Source: Dolichospermum circinale AWQC310F (GTDB lineage: Bacteria > Cyanobacteriota > Cyanobacteriia > Cyanobacteriales > Nostocaceae). From it: a stretch of 48,512 bases of DNA. The position numbers and the translations under genes are program-made. The notes under the pieces are model-generated. The model ran no database searches. It saw only the letters and a list, made by a program, of their open reading frames with translations, and had not been told where the DNA came from. This document shows, piece after piece, positions 24,126 through 32,920 of the stretch (position 1 is the stretch's first letter; each line of letters starts with the position of its first letter). The stretch is from NCBI RefSeq assembly GCF_000426925.1, contig NZ_KE384663.1, forward strand, positions 192,568 through 241,079, given 5' to 3'.

Positions 24126-26187
24126 ACTTTCCTTCTGTTTTGTGTAAATCCTGTGGTTGCCAAACAGCAGCGCTGATAATTGCCCAAAGTAGAGATAAAA
24201 TATATATACCCCATAATGTGTTGATCAAATAAACCCAAGGAGTTTCTAACTGACCAATAGCGAGACGATATATACTCCATATTATACCTAAAATTATTAA
24301 AATAAACACAGTTAGTTGTGGCCAGATTAGCTGGAGATAGATTCCTGATTGTCGCTGCTTAGGTGTAACCTGAAATTTAATAGGTTGTCCGGTTAATACA
24401 CTCCATGCAGATTGAATGAATAGGGGAAATAAAGAGATAGAATATTGTTCTGAACGCCATAATTCCGCAGCATTAATTCCCCAACCAGCGGCTAAAAAAG
24501 TCAACCTATTAATTATAAAAGCTGGAAGAAAATGGATAGTAAAATCAAAGCCATAAGTTTTCACGGGGATAGTTCCTGTAAAAAAATAGATAATGGGACA
24601 AGCAATAAAAATCAAAGTTGCAAACCCAGAAAAATAACTATATGTTGTCTTAAAATAGTGTAATCGTTGCCAAAATGTCAGTCCTGGTTTGGTGAGAGGA
24701 TTTTCTCTCATTAACACTTGAATTGTGCCTTGAGACCAGCGCATTCGCTGTTTGAGGGTAGAACTTAAATCATCAGGAGCAAGTCCTTCTGCTAATAATT
24801 CATGATGATAAATTGATTTCCAACCAGAACTATGCAACCGCATGGCTGTATTCATATCTTCGGTAATACTATTGCTAGAAACACCACCAATTAATTCAAA
24901 TTCATCTAATTTTTTGCCATCTTTGACAAATTCATCTGCAAAATATTGTAAACCCACACTAACCAATGCTTCTCTTCTGAGGACTGCATTTGTACCCGTG
25001 TAGAAAGCTGAATTCATGCCATCTTTACCTTGTTGAATGGGTCCATAAAATAAATTGGCTCGATGTCCAAAGGGGTCTCCAGGGGGAATATTATAAAAAT
25101 CTTGAGGAGTTTGCACAAATGCAATGCGGTTTGGCTCATATTTTCCTGAATACAAATTATAGGTATAGAAATATGGCAAAACTCGCTTTAAAAATGCTGG
25201 TTTGGGAATATGATCTGCATCTAAAGTCAGAATAAAATCCCCTGTGGTTTCTCCAGAAAAAATGGCGTAATTGAGATTACCTGCTTTAGCATGATGAGGT
25301 ACTCCTGGTTGTTTAGGACGAGCAATATACCGTAACCTAACCAGTTGCACAAGTTCTAATTCTTTTTGACTAATTGCTAATTCTAATGCCCTGCGTTCAT
25401 GATTAAGATGTTCATATATAGTTGATTTACTGCCATGATGACTATTTTGATGTTGAGGATTTAACCAGAGAATAAACTGTTGTAAACTGTGGACAAATTT
25501 AGCGGGAATATCCTCGAAAGTATTTTCTGATCTAGAAGATGATTTTTGCAGCCATTCTTCGGCGGCTTTTACGTCAGGTGCTAGATTTTCCAGTTGCTCA
25601 ATTCGTTGATTTAAAGTAGATAATTCCGCGTCAATTCGATTAGCTTCCTGTTGTAATAATGGTGATTGTAAATCCTCTAGAGCTAATCTTTCTGACATGG
25701 CTCGCATTTGTTCAGAATTACCATCATCTAATACATATACACGCAGCTTTGTGGTTGGATAATCTATTGCTAAAGCTGCTCTAGCAGTTTCTTCCACCAT
25801 TTCTGAGGGCTCATTATAGCAGGTTATAAATACATCTACATTTGCCCAATCAGAGCTAGGAAGGGGTGGGCTTAACTGGTGAAGGGACTTAACTTGTCGG
25901 ACTATAGGCCGCCATAGTCCAATGACAAACATAACTCCCCCGAAATAGCTGTAAATTTCCGCCAGTAATAAAGGAATAGACAGCCATAGAGCATCAAAGT
26001 TGATAGAATGAGTTATCCGCCATTGTAAATACCAAGCACCCAAAATTAAGTTGATTTCCGCTAAATACCGAAAAAGTAGGGTTCTTTTTTTCAGTTTTGA
26101 ACGGCTATTACCGGAAAAATTAGCTGCATCATAACTAGAGTACGCTGAGTTCATTTTGCTACCAAAAATAAAATTTAAATTAGTCAA
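24124..26187 (-). CDS. Cellulose-synthase-like GT2 glycosyltransferase with coiled-coil insert
   Basis: A processive family-2 glycosyltransferase of the BcsA type in the inner membrane. Two N-terminal membrane helices (about 40-60 and 68-92) precede the GT domain, which has DVFITCYNEP, D154/D155 in VLDDGN, HAKAGNLNYAI, D323-A-D325, TED (442-444) and Q480-RMRW. At least four C-terminal membrane helices follow (about 510-680). Between the DDG and AKAGN motifs there are about 130 residues (roughly 158-290) rather than the 30-40 usual in BcsA, with long predicted helices. No C-terminal PilZ domain is present, so direct c-di-GMP control is not expected. An alternative start is ATG 26154. It is divergent from the two-domain DUF3131 gene. 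Confidence 0.88.
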   Translation of the reverse strand: MTNLNFIFGSKMNSAYSSYDAANFSGNSRSKLKKRTLLFRYLAEINLILGAWYLQWRITHSINFDALWLSIPLLLAEIYSYFGGVMFVIGLWRPIVRQVKSLHQLSPPLPSSDWANVDVFITCYNEPSEMVEETARAALAIDYPTTKLRVYVLDDGNSEQMRAMSERLALEDLQSPLLQQEANRIDAELSTLNQRIEQLENLAPDVKAAEEWLQKSSSRSENTFEDIPAKFVHSLQQFILWLNPQHQNSHHGSKSTIYEHLNHERRALELAISQKELELVQLVRLRYIARPKQPGVPHHAKAGNLNYAIFSGETTGDFILTLDADHIPKPAFLKRVLPYFYTYNLYSGKYEPNRIAFVQTPQDFYNIPPGDPFGHRANLFYGPIQQGKDGMNSAFYTGTNAVLRREALVSVGLQYFADEFVKDGKKLDEFELIGGVSSNSITEDMNTAMRLHSSGWKSIYHHELLAEGLAPDDLSSTLKQRMRWSQGTIQVLMRENPLTKPGLTFWQRLHYFKTTYSYFSGFATLIFIACPIIYFFTGTIPVKTYGFDFTIHFLPAFIINRLTFLAAGWGINAAELWRSEQYSISLFPLFIQSAWSVLTGQPIKFQVTPKQRQSGIYLQLIWPQLTVFILIILGIIWSIYRLAIGQLETPWVYLINTLWGIYILSLLWAIISAAVWQPQDLHKTEGK

Positions 26188-26432
26188 TTAGAAGTTGTTC
26201 GTTTTTATACGAGTCACGTATTTGATTTTTGATTTTAACTCCCATGGTTGCCCATAGCCGGCCTATAGTCCTTGATATTTTTTAGACATCATTCAGGATT
26301 CCTGTAGCTTGGTAACATAGAGTTGTTATTTAATGTATCAGATTTTTGGTGTCATTTCTAACGATAGCGAAATGATTCTCTCTTCTCTATCACTCTAGTC
26401 CCCCCTGAATAGTTCTCAAATTTTATTTGTAA
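26188..26432. promoter_or_regulatory. Shared divergent promoter region of the glycan locus
   Basis: These 245 bases separate the divergent GT2 and DUF3131 genes and must carry both promoters. I see no confident -35/-10 pair or named operator; the only notable sequence is GCCGGCCTATAG near 26257. Confidence 0.35.
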
Positions 26433-29267
26433 ATGATACAGCAACACCGTCGCTACAAACTATTAAGATGGATTGCATTGTTCCTAAGTGGAGCATTTCT
26501 GCAATTTTTGTTCTGTGTGCCTACAGTATCTTTAGCACAAAATTCTACTCCTAATGGCTGTAGTCAAATTTCAGCCCCTCTGACACCGGAGGAACAGACT
26601 TACGCTCGTGCAGCTTGGCAGTATTTTGTCAATAACTATCAAGCAAATACAGGGTTTACTAATTCTACTGGTGGTTATCCTTCTGGTACTCTCTGGGACA
26701 TTGGTAATTACCTAATGGCTTTGAATGCAGCGCGGTGGATCAATTTGATTAACCAGTCGGAATTTGATTCGCGCTTAAACAAATTTCTTACCAATTTTGC
26801 TAACCTTACTTTATTTGAAAACGCTTTACCAAATAAGGTATATAATGCTGCTAATGGAAAAATGACTGATTATGGTAATAAACCTCTAGAAAAGGGTCTG
26901 GGTTGGTCTGCTTTGGATATTGGTCGCATATTGGCTGCTTTTCATATTATTGGCACTTGTCATCCTCAGTATAAAAATTGGCTAAAGGGAGTTCTCGGTA
27001 AGTGGCAGTTAGCAAGATCACTGAAAGATGACCAACTTTACGGAGCGCTTGTCTTACCTAATGGTAAAACATTGTTGGTACAAGAAGGACGACTTGGTTA
27101 TGAGGAATATGCTGTTAGGGGTTATGAACTATGGGGATTTAAAGCACCCAAAGCGGCGGCTTTAGAGCCTTTCAAACTTGTAGATATTAACGGTGTGAAA
27201 ATTCCTGTTGATACCCGTGATTTTCAAAGCACTAATGCTAATAATTATGTAGTTAGTGAATCCTATATTCTTGATGGTATTGAATTTGGCTTAGAAGGTT
27301 ATTTAAAAAAATATGCTGCTGACATTTTAGAAGTACAAAAGCGACGCTTTGAATCTACGGGACAACTAACTGCTGTTTCTGAGGACAACATTGATCAACC
27401 TCCTTATTTTCTCTACAATACTATTTACTCCAATGGAGTTGCTTGGGCGACAATTACGGAGAAAAATAAGCCCTATACAGAGTTGCGGAGTATCAGCACT
27501 AAAGCTGCCTTTGGCTGGCGCTATCTTTACCCAGGTAATGCTTATGCTCAAAAGGTTTTTGATGCGGTTAAGGATTTACGTGATCCTAAAGGTGGCGGCT
27601 TCTACGCTGGACTGTATGAAGAAACAAAAAAACCTAATAAGTCCTTGACAGGTAATACTAATGGCCTAATCATGGAGATTTTATATTACAAGGCTAGAGG
27701 AAATCGTCCTTTGATTGGTGGTAGTGGGGTGAGTTTTGCAAAAATACCGTCTGGTGATTCTAAACCCTCAGATTCTAAACCCTCAGATTCTAAACCCTCA
27801 GATTCTAAACCACCTGCTGCAAATTCCCCAACTCCAGCCCAAAATCCTATTCCCATAAATGTTACACCTGCCCAGACTAATACAGCGACTAACCCACCAC
27901 CGCTGATAGTTAAACCTATTCCATCCTTGGGTGTCCCGCAGCCAGCTAAACCATTACCTAAACCTTTAACAGTTGTGCAAAGACGTTACGCTCAAGCCGC
28001 CTGGAACTATTTCTCTGCTAATTCTCAGCCTACAACAGGATTGGTGAGCGATCGCTCTGATGTTAAGGGTTCAACATTGTGGGGATTAGGAGATTATCTA
28101 ACAGCGCTCAATGCAGCATGGGCAATGGATATAATTTCTGCCAAGGAATTTGATCAGCGCATTCGACAGTTGTTGGCTGCTTTAGCGCAGATACCGCTGT
28201 ATGCGGGGGAATTACCGAGTCGGGGTTATGATCCGCGAACATTGCAACCAGTAGATTATGGTGGTAATCCAGTTCCTGAAGGTACTGGTTGGTCGTCTTT
28301 GGATGTGGGAAGACTATTAGCAGCCCTTTATAATTTAAAAACAGATCATCCCGAATACACGCAAGTTGTTGATCAAATTGCTCTCGATTGGTCATACTTG
28401 CGGGTTGTGCGGGAAGGTATTCTTTCTAGTGCCAATGTCACCAAAGATAAAAGTGGGCGGTTAGTCCCCAGAATTAATCCTGAAACCCGCTTGGGTTATG
28501 AAGAATATGCTGCTAGAGGTTTTCAATTGTGGGGATTTAATGTTGATAAATCTGCTGTGGGTGGTGAATATAAAACAACATCAGTGGAGGGGGTAGAAGT
28601 TCCCATTGAACGGCTTCGTAAAGATACAAAATCAAAGGTTAATCAATATACCGTTAGTAATCCTTTCCTGCTGTATGCTCTAGAGTTTGGTTTAGATCCA
28701 AAAATGCGATCGCTCTTTACAGCAGTCTACCAAGCCCAAGCCCAACGCTACCTTAATACTGAGACTCTTACTGCCTCAGCTACTACTCTCATTGAGCGTC
28801 AACCTTACACTGTCCACAGTTCAATTATTGGTCAAAATCAGCCTTGGGTAGCCTTAGATGATGATGGTAAACTACTACCAGAGGGAAGATTAGTCAGTTC
28901 GGCTGTGGCATTTGCCTATTATGCCTTATTGCCTAAGGATAGCTATACTCAGGAATTAATCAAGGCAACAACGGACTTATATAACCCTTTGCTGGGCTTT
29001 TATGAAGGTTTTTATGAAAAAACAGGTAAAACTGCTCTTGGTTCTACTAGTAGCACTAACAGTATGATTCTACAATCTTTACTGTACACGGCAACAAAGC
29101 AACAACCCCTCCTCCGTCCCAATACGGATATGAAATCACCCTGGTGGCAAGCAGTGGCCGATGGTAATTCTGGTCGGGGTCTACCGAATACTTCTACTCA
29201 GAAAACCAAATTTGTGACTAATGCCACTGAACATTACTGGATTACTGTCAAAGATGGTACGAATTAA
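26433..29267 (+). CDS. Secreted tandem DUF3131 protein (two domains)
   Basis: The 944 residues start with a signal peptide (hydrophobic 12-30, likely cleavage near SLAQ at 36). Domain 1 (about 45-440) and domain 2 (about 505-915) are both DUF3131, joined by a Pro/Ser/Thr-rich linker with DSKPS repeats. DUF3131 is probably a helical-barrel carbohydrate-active fold; activity is not established as far as I know. Domain 1 keeps residues shared with the other two DUF3131 proteins here (TLWD89, GWSALD, EGRLGYE, SESYILDG, SEDN, TNGLIMEIL). Domain 2 has lost many of them (TLWG551, SNPFLLYA, ATTL, TNSMILQ), suggesting a non-catalytic module. Confidence 0.85.
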   Translation: MIQQHRRYKLLRWIALFLSGAFLQFLFCVPTVSLAQNSTPNGCSQISAPLTPEEQTYARAAWQYFVNNYQANTGFTNSTGGYPSGTLWDIGNYLMALNAARWINLINQSEFDSRLNKFLTNFANLTLFENALPNKVYNAANGKMTDYGNKPLEKGLGWSALDIGRILAAFHIIGTCHPQYKNWLKGVLGKWQLARSLKDDQLYGALVLPNGKTLLVQEGRLGYEEYAVRGYELWGFKAPKAAALEPFKLVDINGVKIPVDTRDFQSTNANNYVVSESYILDGIEFGLEGYLKKYAADILEVQKRRFESTGQLTAVSEDNIDQPPYFLYNTIYSNGVAWATITEKNKPYTELRSISTKAAFGWRYLYPGNAYAQKVFDAVKDLRDPKGGGFYAGLYEETKKPNKSLTGNTNGLIMEILYYKARGNRPLIGGSGVSFAKIPSGDSKPSDSKPSDSKPSDSKPPAANSPTPAQNPIPINVTPAQTNTATNPPPLIVKPIPSLGVPQPAKPLPKPLTVVQRRYAQAAWNYFSANSQPTTGLVSDRSDVKGSTLWGLGDYLTALNAAWAMDIISAKEFDQRIRQLLAALAQIPLYAGELPSRGYDPRTLQPVDYGGNPVPEGTGWSSLDVGRLLAALYNLKTDHPEYTQVVDQIALDWSYLRVVREGILSSANVTKDKSGRLVPRINPETRLGYEEYAARGFQLWGFNVDKSAVGGEYKTTSVEGVEVPIERLRKDTKSKVNQYTVSNPFLLYALEFGLDPKMRSLFTAVYQAQAQRYLNTETLTASATTLIERQPYTVHSSIIGQNQPWVALDDDGKLLPEGRLVSSAVAFAYYALLPKDSYTQELIKATTDLYNPLLGFYEGFYEKTGKTALGSTSSTNSMILQSLLYTATKQQPLLRPNTDMKSPWWQAVADGNSGRGLPNTSTQKTKFVTNATEHYWITVKDGTN
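27756..27815 (+). repeat. 15-bp tandem repeat encoding DSKPS
   Basis: Four 15-bp units (GATTCTAAACCCTCA, the last diverged) in the inter-domain linker of the tandem DUF3131 gene. In-frame units keep the linker open and allow length variation. Confidence 0.85.
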
Positions 29268-29469
29268 CTTTTGCATGGTTAGATACTTGATATCATATCC
29301 GCCCAATCACTTACAATATAGTTCATCATTGTATTGCCTTTTCCCAATTACCAATTACCAATTACCAGCCTCAACAGATATGATAAGTGTTCAACCGAAC
29401 ATGATATGATGTCGCTATCAAAGAAGAGATAAATGATCATGAGTCCACCAGATGAACCTAATTTACCAG

Positions 29470-29496
29470 TTCAGATTCATAATTTATGAATCTGAA
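29470..29496 (+). terminator. Hairpin between DUF3131 and barrel genes
   Basis: A 12-bp perfect stem (TTCAGATTCATA with TATGAATCTGAA) and 3-base loop, followed by AATATTCATTTTATT on the plus strand. It lies 200 bases after the DUF3131 stop and 38 before the next start. It may terminate or attenuate; the T-rich stretch is imperfect. Confidence 0.45.
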
Positions 29497-29534
29497 AATA
29501 TTCATTTTATTCCCCTAAGTAACTATTTTGTAAG

Positions 29535-31088
29535 ATGTTACTCTCAATAAACTTGCTACAACGAATACTATATTTGTTTTCTCCAATAAGTATCATCACT
29601 AGTTTCGGTATTAAGTCTGTATCTGCTGCTCCTATCCAACTAGATGAAAATTGGGATTCAGTCTCACTTTTGATAGAACCCTTCCCTGTAGTTGATAATT
29701 TACCAAATTCACGCCAAAATAACGGAGATATTACAGAAACAGATTCCTCTCTTTTTTTCCCACTAGATGAAAACTCGAACTCATTTCCAGAATTAACCAC
29801 ACAAATTGCAACTTTTAGTATTTTAGAAAACTTAAACACAGTTTTTGACAGTAGCTTTCTTCCTCAAAACTTACATTCAATACCAGTATTAATTGCTGCA
29901 CCTGAAAACTTCAATCCTCAGCTAAGGTTAACTTCCCAACGAGTATCTCCTCCGCAAGCACAACCAACTTCACAACCAACTTCTACAGTACAACCAACTT
30001 CTACAGTACAACCAACTTCACAACCAACTTCTACAGTACAACCAACTTCTACAGTACAACCAACTTCACAACCAACTTCTACAGTACAACCAACTTCTAC
30101 AGTACAACCAACTTCACAACCAACTTCTACAGTACAACCAACTTCTACAGTACAACCAACTTCACAACCAACTTCTACTACACCTGTGCGGTCAGCATTT
30201 ATTTTGGAAAGTATCCAAACAGGGTTTCGTAGGGACATGAATAGTTCCCAGCAGGAGAACCAAACTATTGAACCAGTCTTTCAATTTCGGTTATTCAATG
30301 GAGAGAAAATTAAATTGAAAACTGCCTTTAATAAGTTGAGTCAACCGAAATTTGCATCTCTTACTAATATTCCCCTTCAGTTGGGATGGGAAGGCAAAAC
30401 AGGTAAATATACTATAAAATTAGGAGCAGGAATTGATCTATTTAATCGCTTACCAATGGCTCTCAATTTCAATGCTCAGATAGATAGACCAATTGCTGTT
30501 AAACTCAATCCAGATTATAGCCTCAAGTCAGGTTTATTTTTATCAGCAGTCGTAGAACAAAGTCCTTATAAAACTAGTGTGAAAACACTGGAAAATCAAA
30601 TTACAGCTATGCGCTCTGGATTCAATACTTTTTGGCAAATTGACCCTAATACCAGCTTTTTTGGCTCCTATCGTGTGGGTTTATATAATGATGGTAATTT
30701 TGAGCAACAGATTTTTAACCGCTTGGAACATAAGTGGGGTGAATTTTGGTTTGCTGGTAATGTTTTCGCTTGGAAGTATGCAAGCGATCGCCAAGAGAGT
30801 AGTGGCTATTTTTCTCCAGTATCTTCTCTAGTTTATAACGGTGAAATCGGATGGGGAAAAAACATTTTTCCTTTTTTAAATTGTCGCTTAAATACCACCT
30901 TGGGAAGACAAAGAGTTAACGGTGATAAAAGTGGAGGTACTGGCTATCAAACTCGCTGTACAGTCAAAATATCACCAAATATAGCTTTAGATTTAGGTTA
31001 TAGTTTAGGTAAGTCTCACAATCTCATGACTGGGGAAAGTCTGTATAATAATCAGACATTAACAAGCCAATTACAGATAAAATTTTGA
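29535..31088 (+). CDS. Predicted outer-membrane beta-barrel protein with PTS-repeat linker
   Basis: I do not recognise a named family. The 517 residues begin with a signal-like hydrophobic segment ending SVSAA near residue 33. A low-complexity N-terminal region and a Gln-Pro-Thr-Ser repeat (about 143-215) precede a C-terminal half (about 230-517) rich in alternating polar/hydrophobic strands (KIKLKTAFNKL, KYTIKLGAGIDLFNR, IALDLGYSLG). It ends in LQIKF with a terminal Phe, typical of outer-membrane barrels. Its place between glycan-locus genes suggests export or surface attachment of the polysaccharide; this is inference. Confidence 0.65.
   Translation: MLLSINLLQRILYLFSPISIITSFGIKSVSAAPIQLDENWDSVSLLIEPFPVVDNLPNSRQNNGDITETDSSLFFPLDENSNSFPELTTQIATFSILENLNTVFDSSFLPQNLHSIPVLIAAPENFNPQLRLTSQRVSPPQAQPTSQPTSTVQPTSTVQPTSQPTSTVQPTSTVQPTSQPTSTVQPTSTVQPTSQPTSTVQPTSTVQPTSQPTSTTPVRSAFILESIQTGFRRDMNSSQQENQTIEPVFQFRLFNGEKIKLKTAFNKLSQPKFASLTNIPLQLGWEGKTGKYTIKLGAGIDLFNRLPMALNFNAQIDRPIAVKLNPDYSLKSGLFLSAVVEQSPYKTSVKTLENQITAMRSGFNTFWQIDPNTSFFGSYRVGLYNDGNFEQQIFNRLEHKWGEFWFAGNVFAWKYASDRQESSGYFSPVSSLVYNGEIGWGKNIFPFLNCRLNTTLGRQRVNGDKSGGTGYQTRCTVKISPNIALDLGYSLGKSHNLMTGESLYNNQTLTSQLQIKF
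29961..30180 (+). repeat. 48-bp tandem repeat encoding QPTSQPTSTVQPTSTV
   Basis: Units start at 29961, 30009, 30057 and 30105, followed by a partial fifth from 30153. Each is composed of 12-bp and 18-bp sub-units. Copies are identical at DNA level, implying recent expansion. The unit is in frame. Confidence 0.95.
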
Positions 31089-31152
31089 CCTATTTTTTGA
31101 CTGAAAACCCAATATTTCACAAGTAGAAAAAATTCAGAGTAAACAGGAAGAA

Positions 31153-31172
31153 CTCATGTTTAAAAACATGAG
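31153..31172. terminator. Hairpin downstream of the barrel gene
   Basis: CTCATGTTT-AA-AAACATGAG, a 9-bp stem 65 bases after the barrel stop, followed 18 bases later by TTTTTTT. A second weak hairpin, CTGAG-CTTTAAA-CTCAG, is near 31235. Both lie between convergent genes. Confidence 0.4.
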
Positions 31173-31353
31173 ATTGAAATAATGACACTGTTTTTTTCGT
31201 GCTACGCATCTTTTAAAAACATCTTTTTTTTGACTGAGCTTTAAACTCAGCAACTTTTGTTTCTTATCTGTTCCCTGTTCCCTTTTTTTGTAAAAGTACG
31301 GAAATTGAAATCATAAATTATCGAATTTCACAGCATCAAAATAAACTTTTACT

Positions 31354-32745
31354 TTACTCTTTTATTCCAGCCCAAACCGTAAGAGGTTTACCAACTTTTT
31401 TGTACAGCAAGCTTTCTAAAATTACACCATTATTATTAGCAGTAAGAGCTTTATTTGGCTGATTTAAAGACTCATAAAACCCGTTGTACCAACCTTGATC
31501 AGATTTGAGTTGAGTTTGCACAAAATTAAATAATTTGTCTGTGTAAGCAGTATTATAAAGGACGTGCCAACCTACTGCGGCCTTAGCGCTGAGAAAACGT
31601 AAATCATCATATTTTTTTCCTGTTGCTGTGATGGTTGCCCAAGGTTGTCCATTCACAAATAAGCTACTATAAACAAAGTAAGGAGCGCGATCTAAATTAT
31701 CTTCCGTGACAGCAGTTAAAAATTTAGTCGTTTGATAACGAGCTTCTTGAGCAGCTAAAATTCGGTCTGAGAATGCTTTAGGTAAAGCTTGAAATCCGGT
31801 TTCAATGCCATCTAAAATATAAGGCTCGCTGAGAACATAATTATTTGCACCTGAATTTTGATAATCCCGTCGATCATAAGGAACACCCTGCCCGTAGAGG
31901 TCTACAAAGTCTGTATTTGATGTATAATCTAAGGCTTTTTTGACATCTAAACCCCAGAGTTTTAACCCGTAAGCTCCGTAATTTTCATAACCTAAACGCC
32001 CTTCTTGGGTATACTGTTCTTGACCAGCAATAACAGAAGTACCGTACATTTGCCCGTTTTTGACCAATCGCTTGATTTGCCAATGTTTCCAGACGGCTTC
32101 TGTTGGCGATCGCATTTTGGGATATTTTGTACCAACAATATTCAGCCATATAGCTAAACGTCCTAAATCCAAAGCAGACCAACCAATTTCTTCTCGTTTA
32201 TCTAATTGACCATAATTTACAGGTATCAATGTTTTTGAATTATAGACTTTATTCGGTAATTCTCCCTTATACAAAGGCATGGACGCTAGAGTTTTTAACA
32301 TCTGACTCATTTTGCTCTCAAACTCTTCTACCGTAATGATATTAAGTTCTTTAGCACTGACCAAAGCAGCCATAGCAGCGGCTTGGTCCCACATAGTAAC
32401 AGAGGCAAAATTATTTACAGAATTAACCAAGCCAGTTTGATCGTTCCAATTACGTTGGAAGTATAACCAAGCTTGACGCGCCATTGCAGTTTCCTCTGTA
32501 GTTAATGTCCCACTTCCGGGCGCAATATAGGGTCCCTTGGCGGTTGTCAATTCGGCAGCGGCAATGGGTTTACCTGCTACAATTGTTAATTTAGTATTCA
32601 GCTTGCTAATACTATCAGTATTTATAGCTAAATACTTTGACAAAGAATTGAAACCTATAATTGCGATGACAGCGGTTATAACTCCGCCAAAGGTAGCGAT
32701 AAAAGATAGTTTTTTTGATGGTGGCTCAAAATCAGAATTGATCAT
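31354..32745 (-). CDS. Membrane-anchored DUF3131 protein
   Basis: The 463 residues have one N-terminal membrane helix (about 14-34) and one complete DUF3131 domain (about 80-455). It contains TMWDQAAAMAAL, GWSALDLGR, EGRLGYENY, LSEPYILDGIETGF, AVTEDNLDRAPYFVY and NKALTANNNGVILESLLY, all conserved with the neighbouring DUF3131 protein and with domain 1 of the secreted one. It probably acts in the periplasm on the glucan made by the GT2 enzyme. It is on the same strand as the next DUF3131 gene and opgC but separated by 175 bases of repeat-bearing sequence. Confidence 0.83.
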   Translation of the reverse strand: MINSDFEPPSKKLSFIATFGGVITAVIAIIGFNSLSKYLAINTDSISKLNTKLTIVAGKPIAAAELTTAKGPYIAPGSGTLTTEETAMARQAWLYFQRNWNDQTGLVNSVNNFASVTMWDQAAAMAALVSAKELNIITVEEFESKMSQMLKTLASMPLYKGELPNKVYNSKTLIPVNYGQLDKREEIGWSALDLGRLAIWLNIVGTKYPKMRSPTEAVWKHWQIKRLVKNGQMYGTSVIAGQEQYTQEGRLGYENYGAYGLKLWGLDVKKALDYTSNTDFVDLYGQGVPYDRRDYQNSGANNYVLSEPYILDGIETGFQALPKAFSDRILAAQEARYQTTKFLTAVTEDNLDRAPYFVYSSLFVNGQPWATITATGKKYDDLRFLSAKAAVGWHVLYNTAYTDKLFNFVQTQLKSDQGWYNGFYESLNQPNKALTANNNGVILESLLYKKVGKPLTVWAGIKE

Positions 32746-32799
32746 GGAATTGGTAATTGGTAATATAATTGAAAGTCTTTTCTTGTCTAGTTTTTTTTA

Positions 32800-32920
32800 A
32801 GTCAGGACTTACGCAAAATATCTCTCCCTAAGCCCCCATTTCTGTTCCCTGTTCCCTGCCCCCTCACAGGCAACTTTTATGGCTACGCCACGCGGGCTAT
32901 CAGCAAGCCCTATCCGATGA
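32800..32920. repeat. Repeat-bearing spacer between two DUF3131 genes
   Basis: It contains AGGACTTACGCAAAATA (a dispersed word, inverse of 17-29), CTGTTCCCTGTTCCCTG heptamers (related to the array at 48023-48512), and a GGCTACGCC...GGGCTATCAGCAAGCCC hairpin-like sequence. The heptamers and the dispersed word are seen elsewhere in the window. Confidence 0.6.

Noticed and set aside
24011-24280. 89-codon minus-strand ORF at the end of the GT2 gene
   Set aside because: It overlaps the GT2 coding end in another frame and crosses the palindrome, with no start signal.
29918-30238. Cys-rich antisense ORF of 106 codons with VEVGCEVGC repeats
   Set aside because: It is the reverse reading of the in-frame 48-bp PTS repeat; it has no start signal, and its repeats are fully explained by the plus-strand protein.
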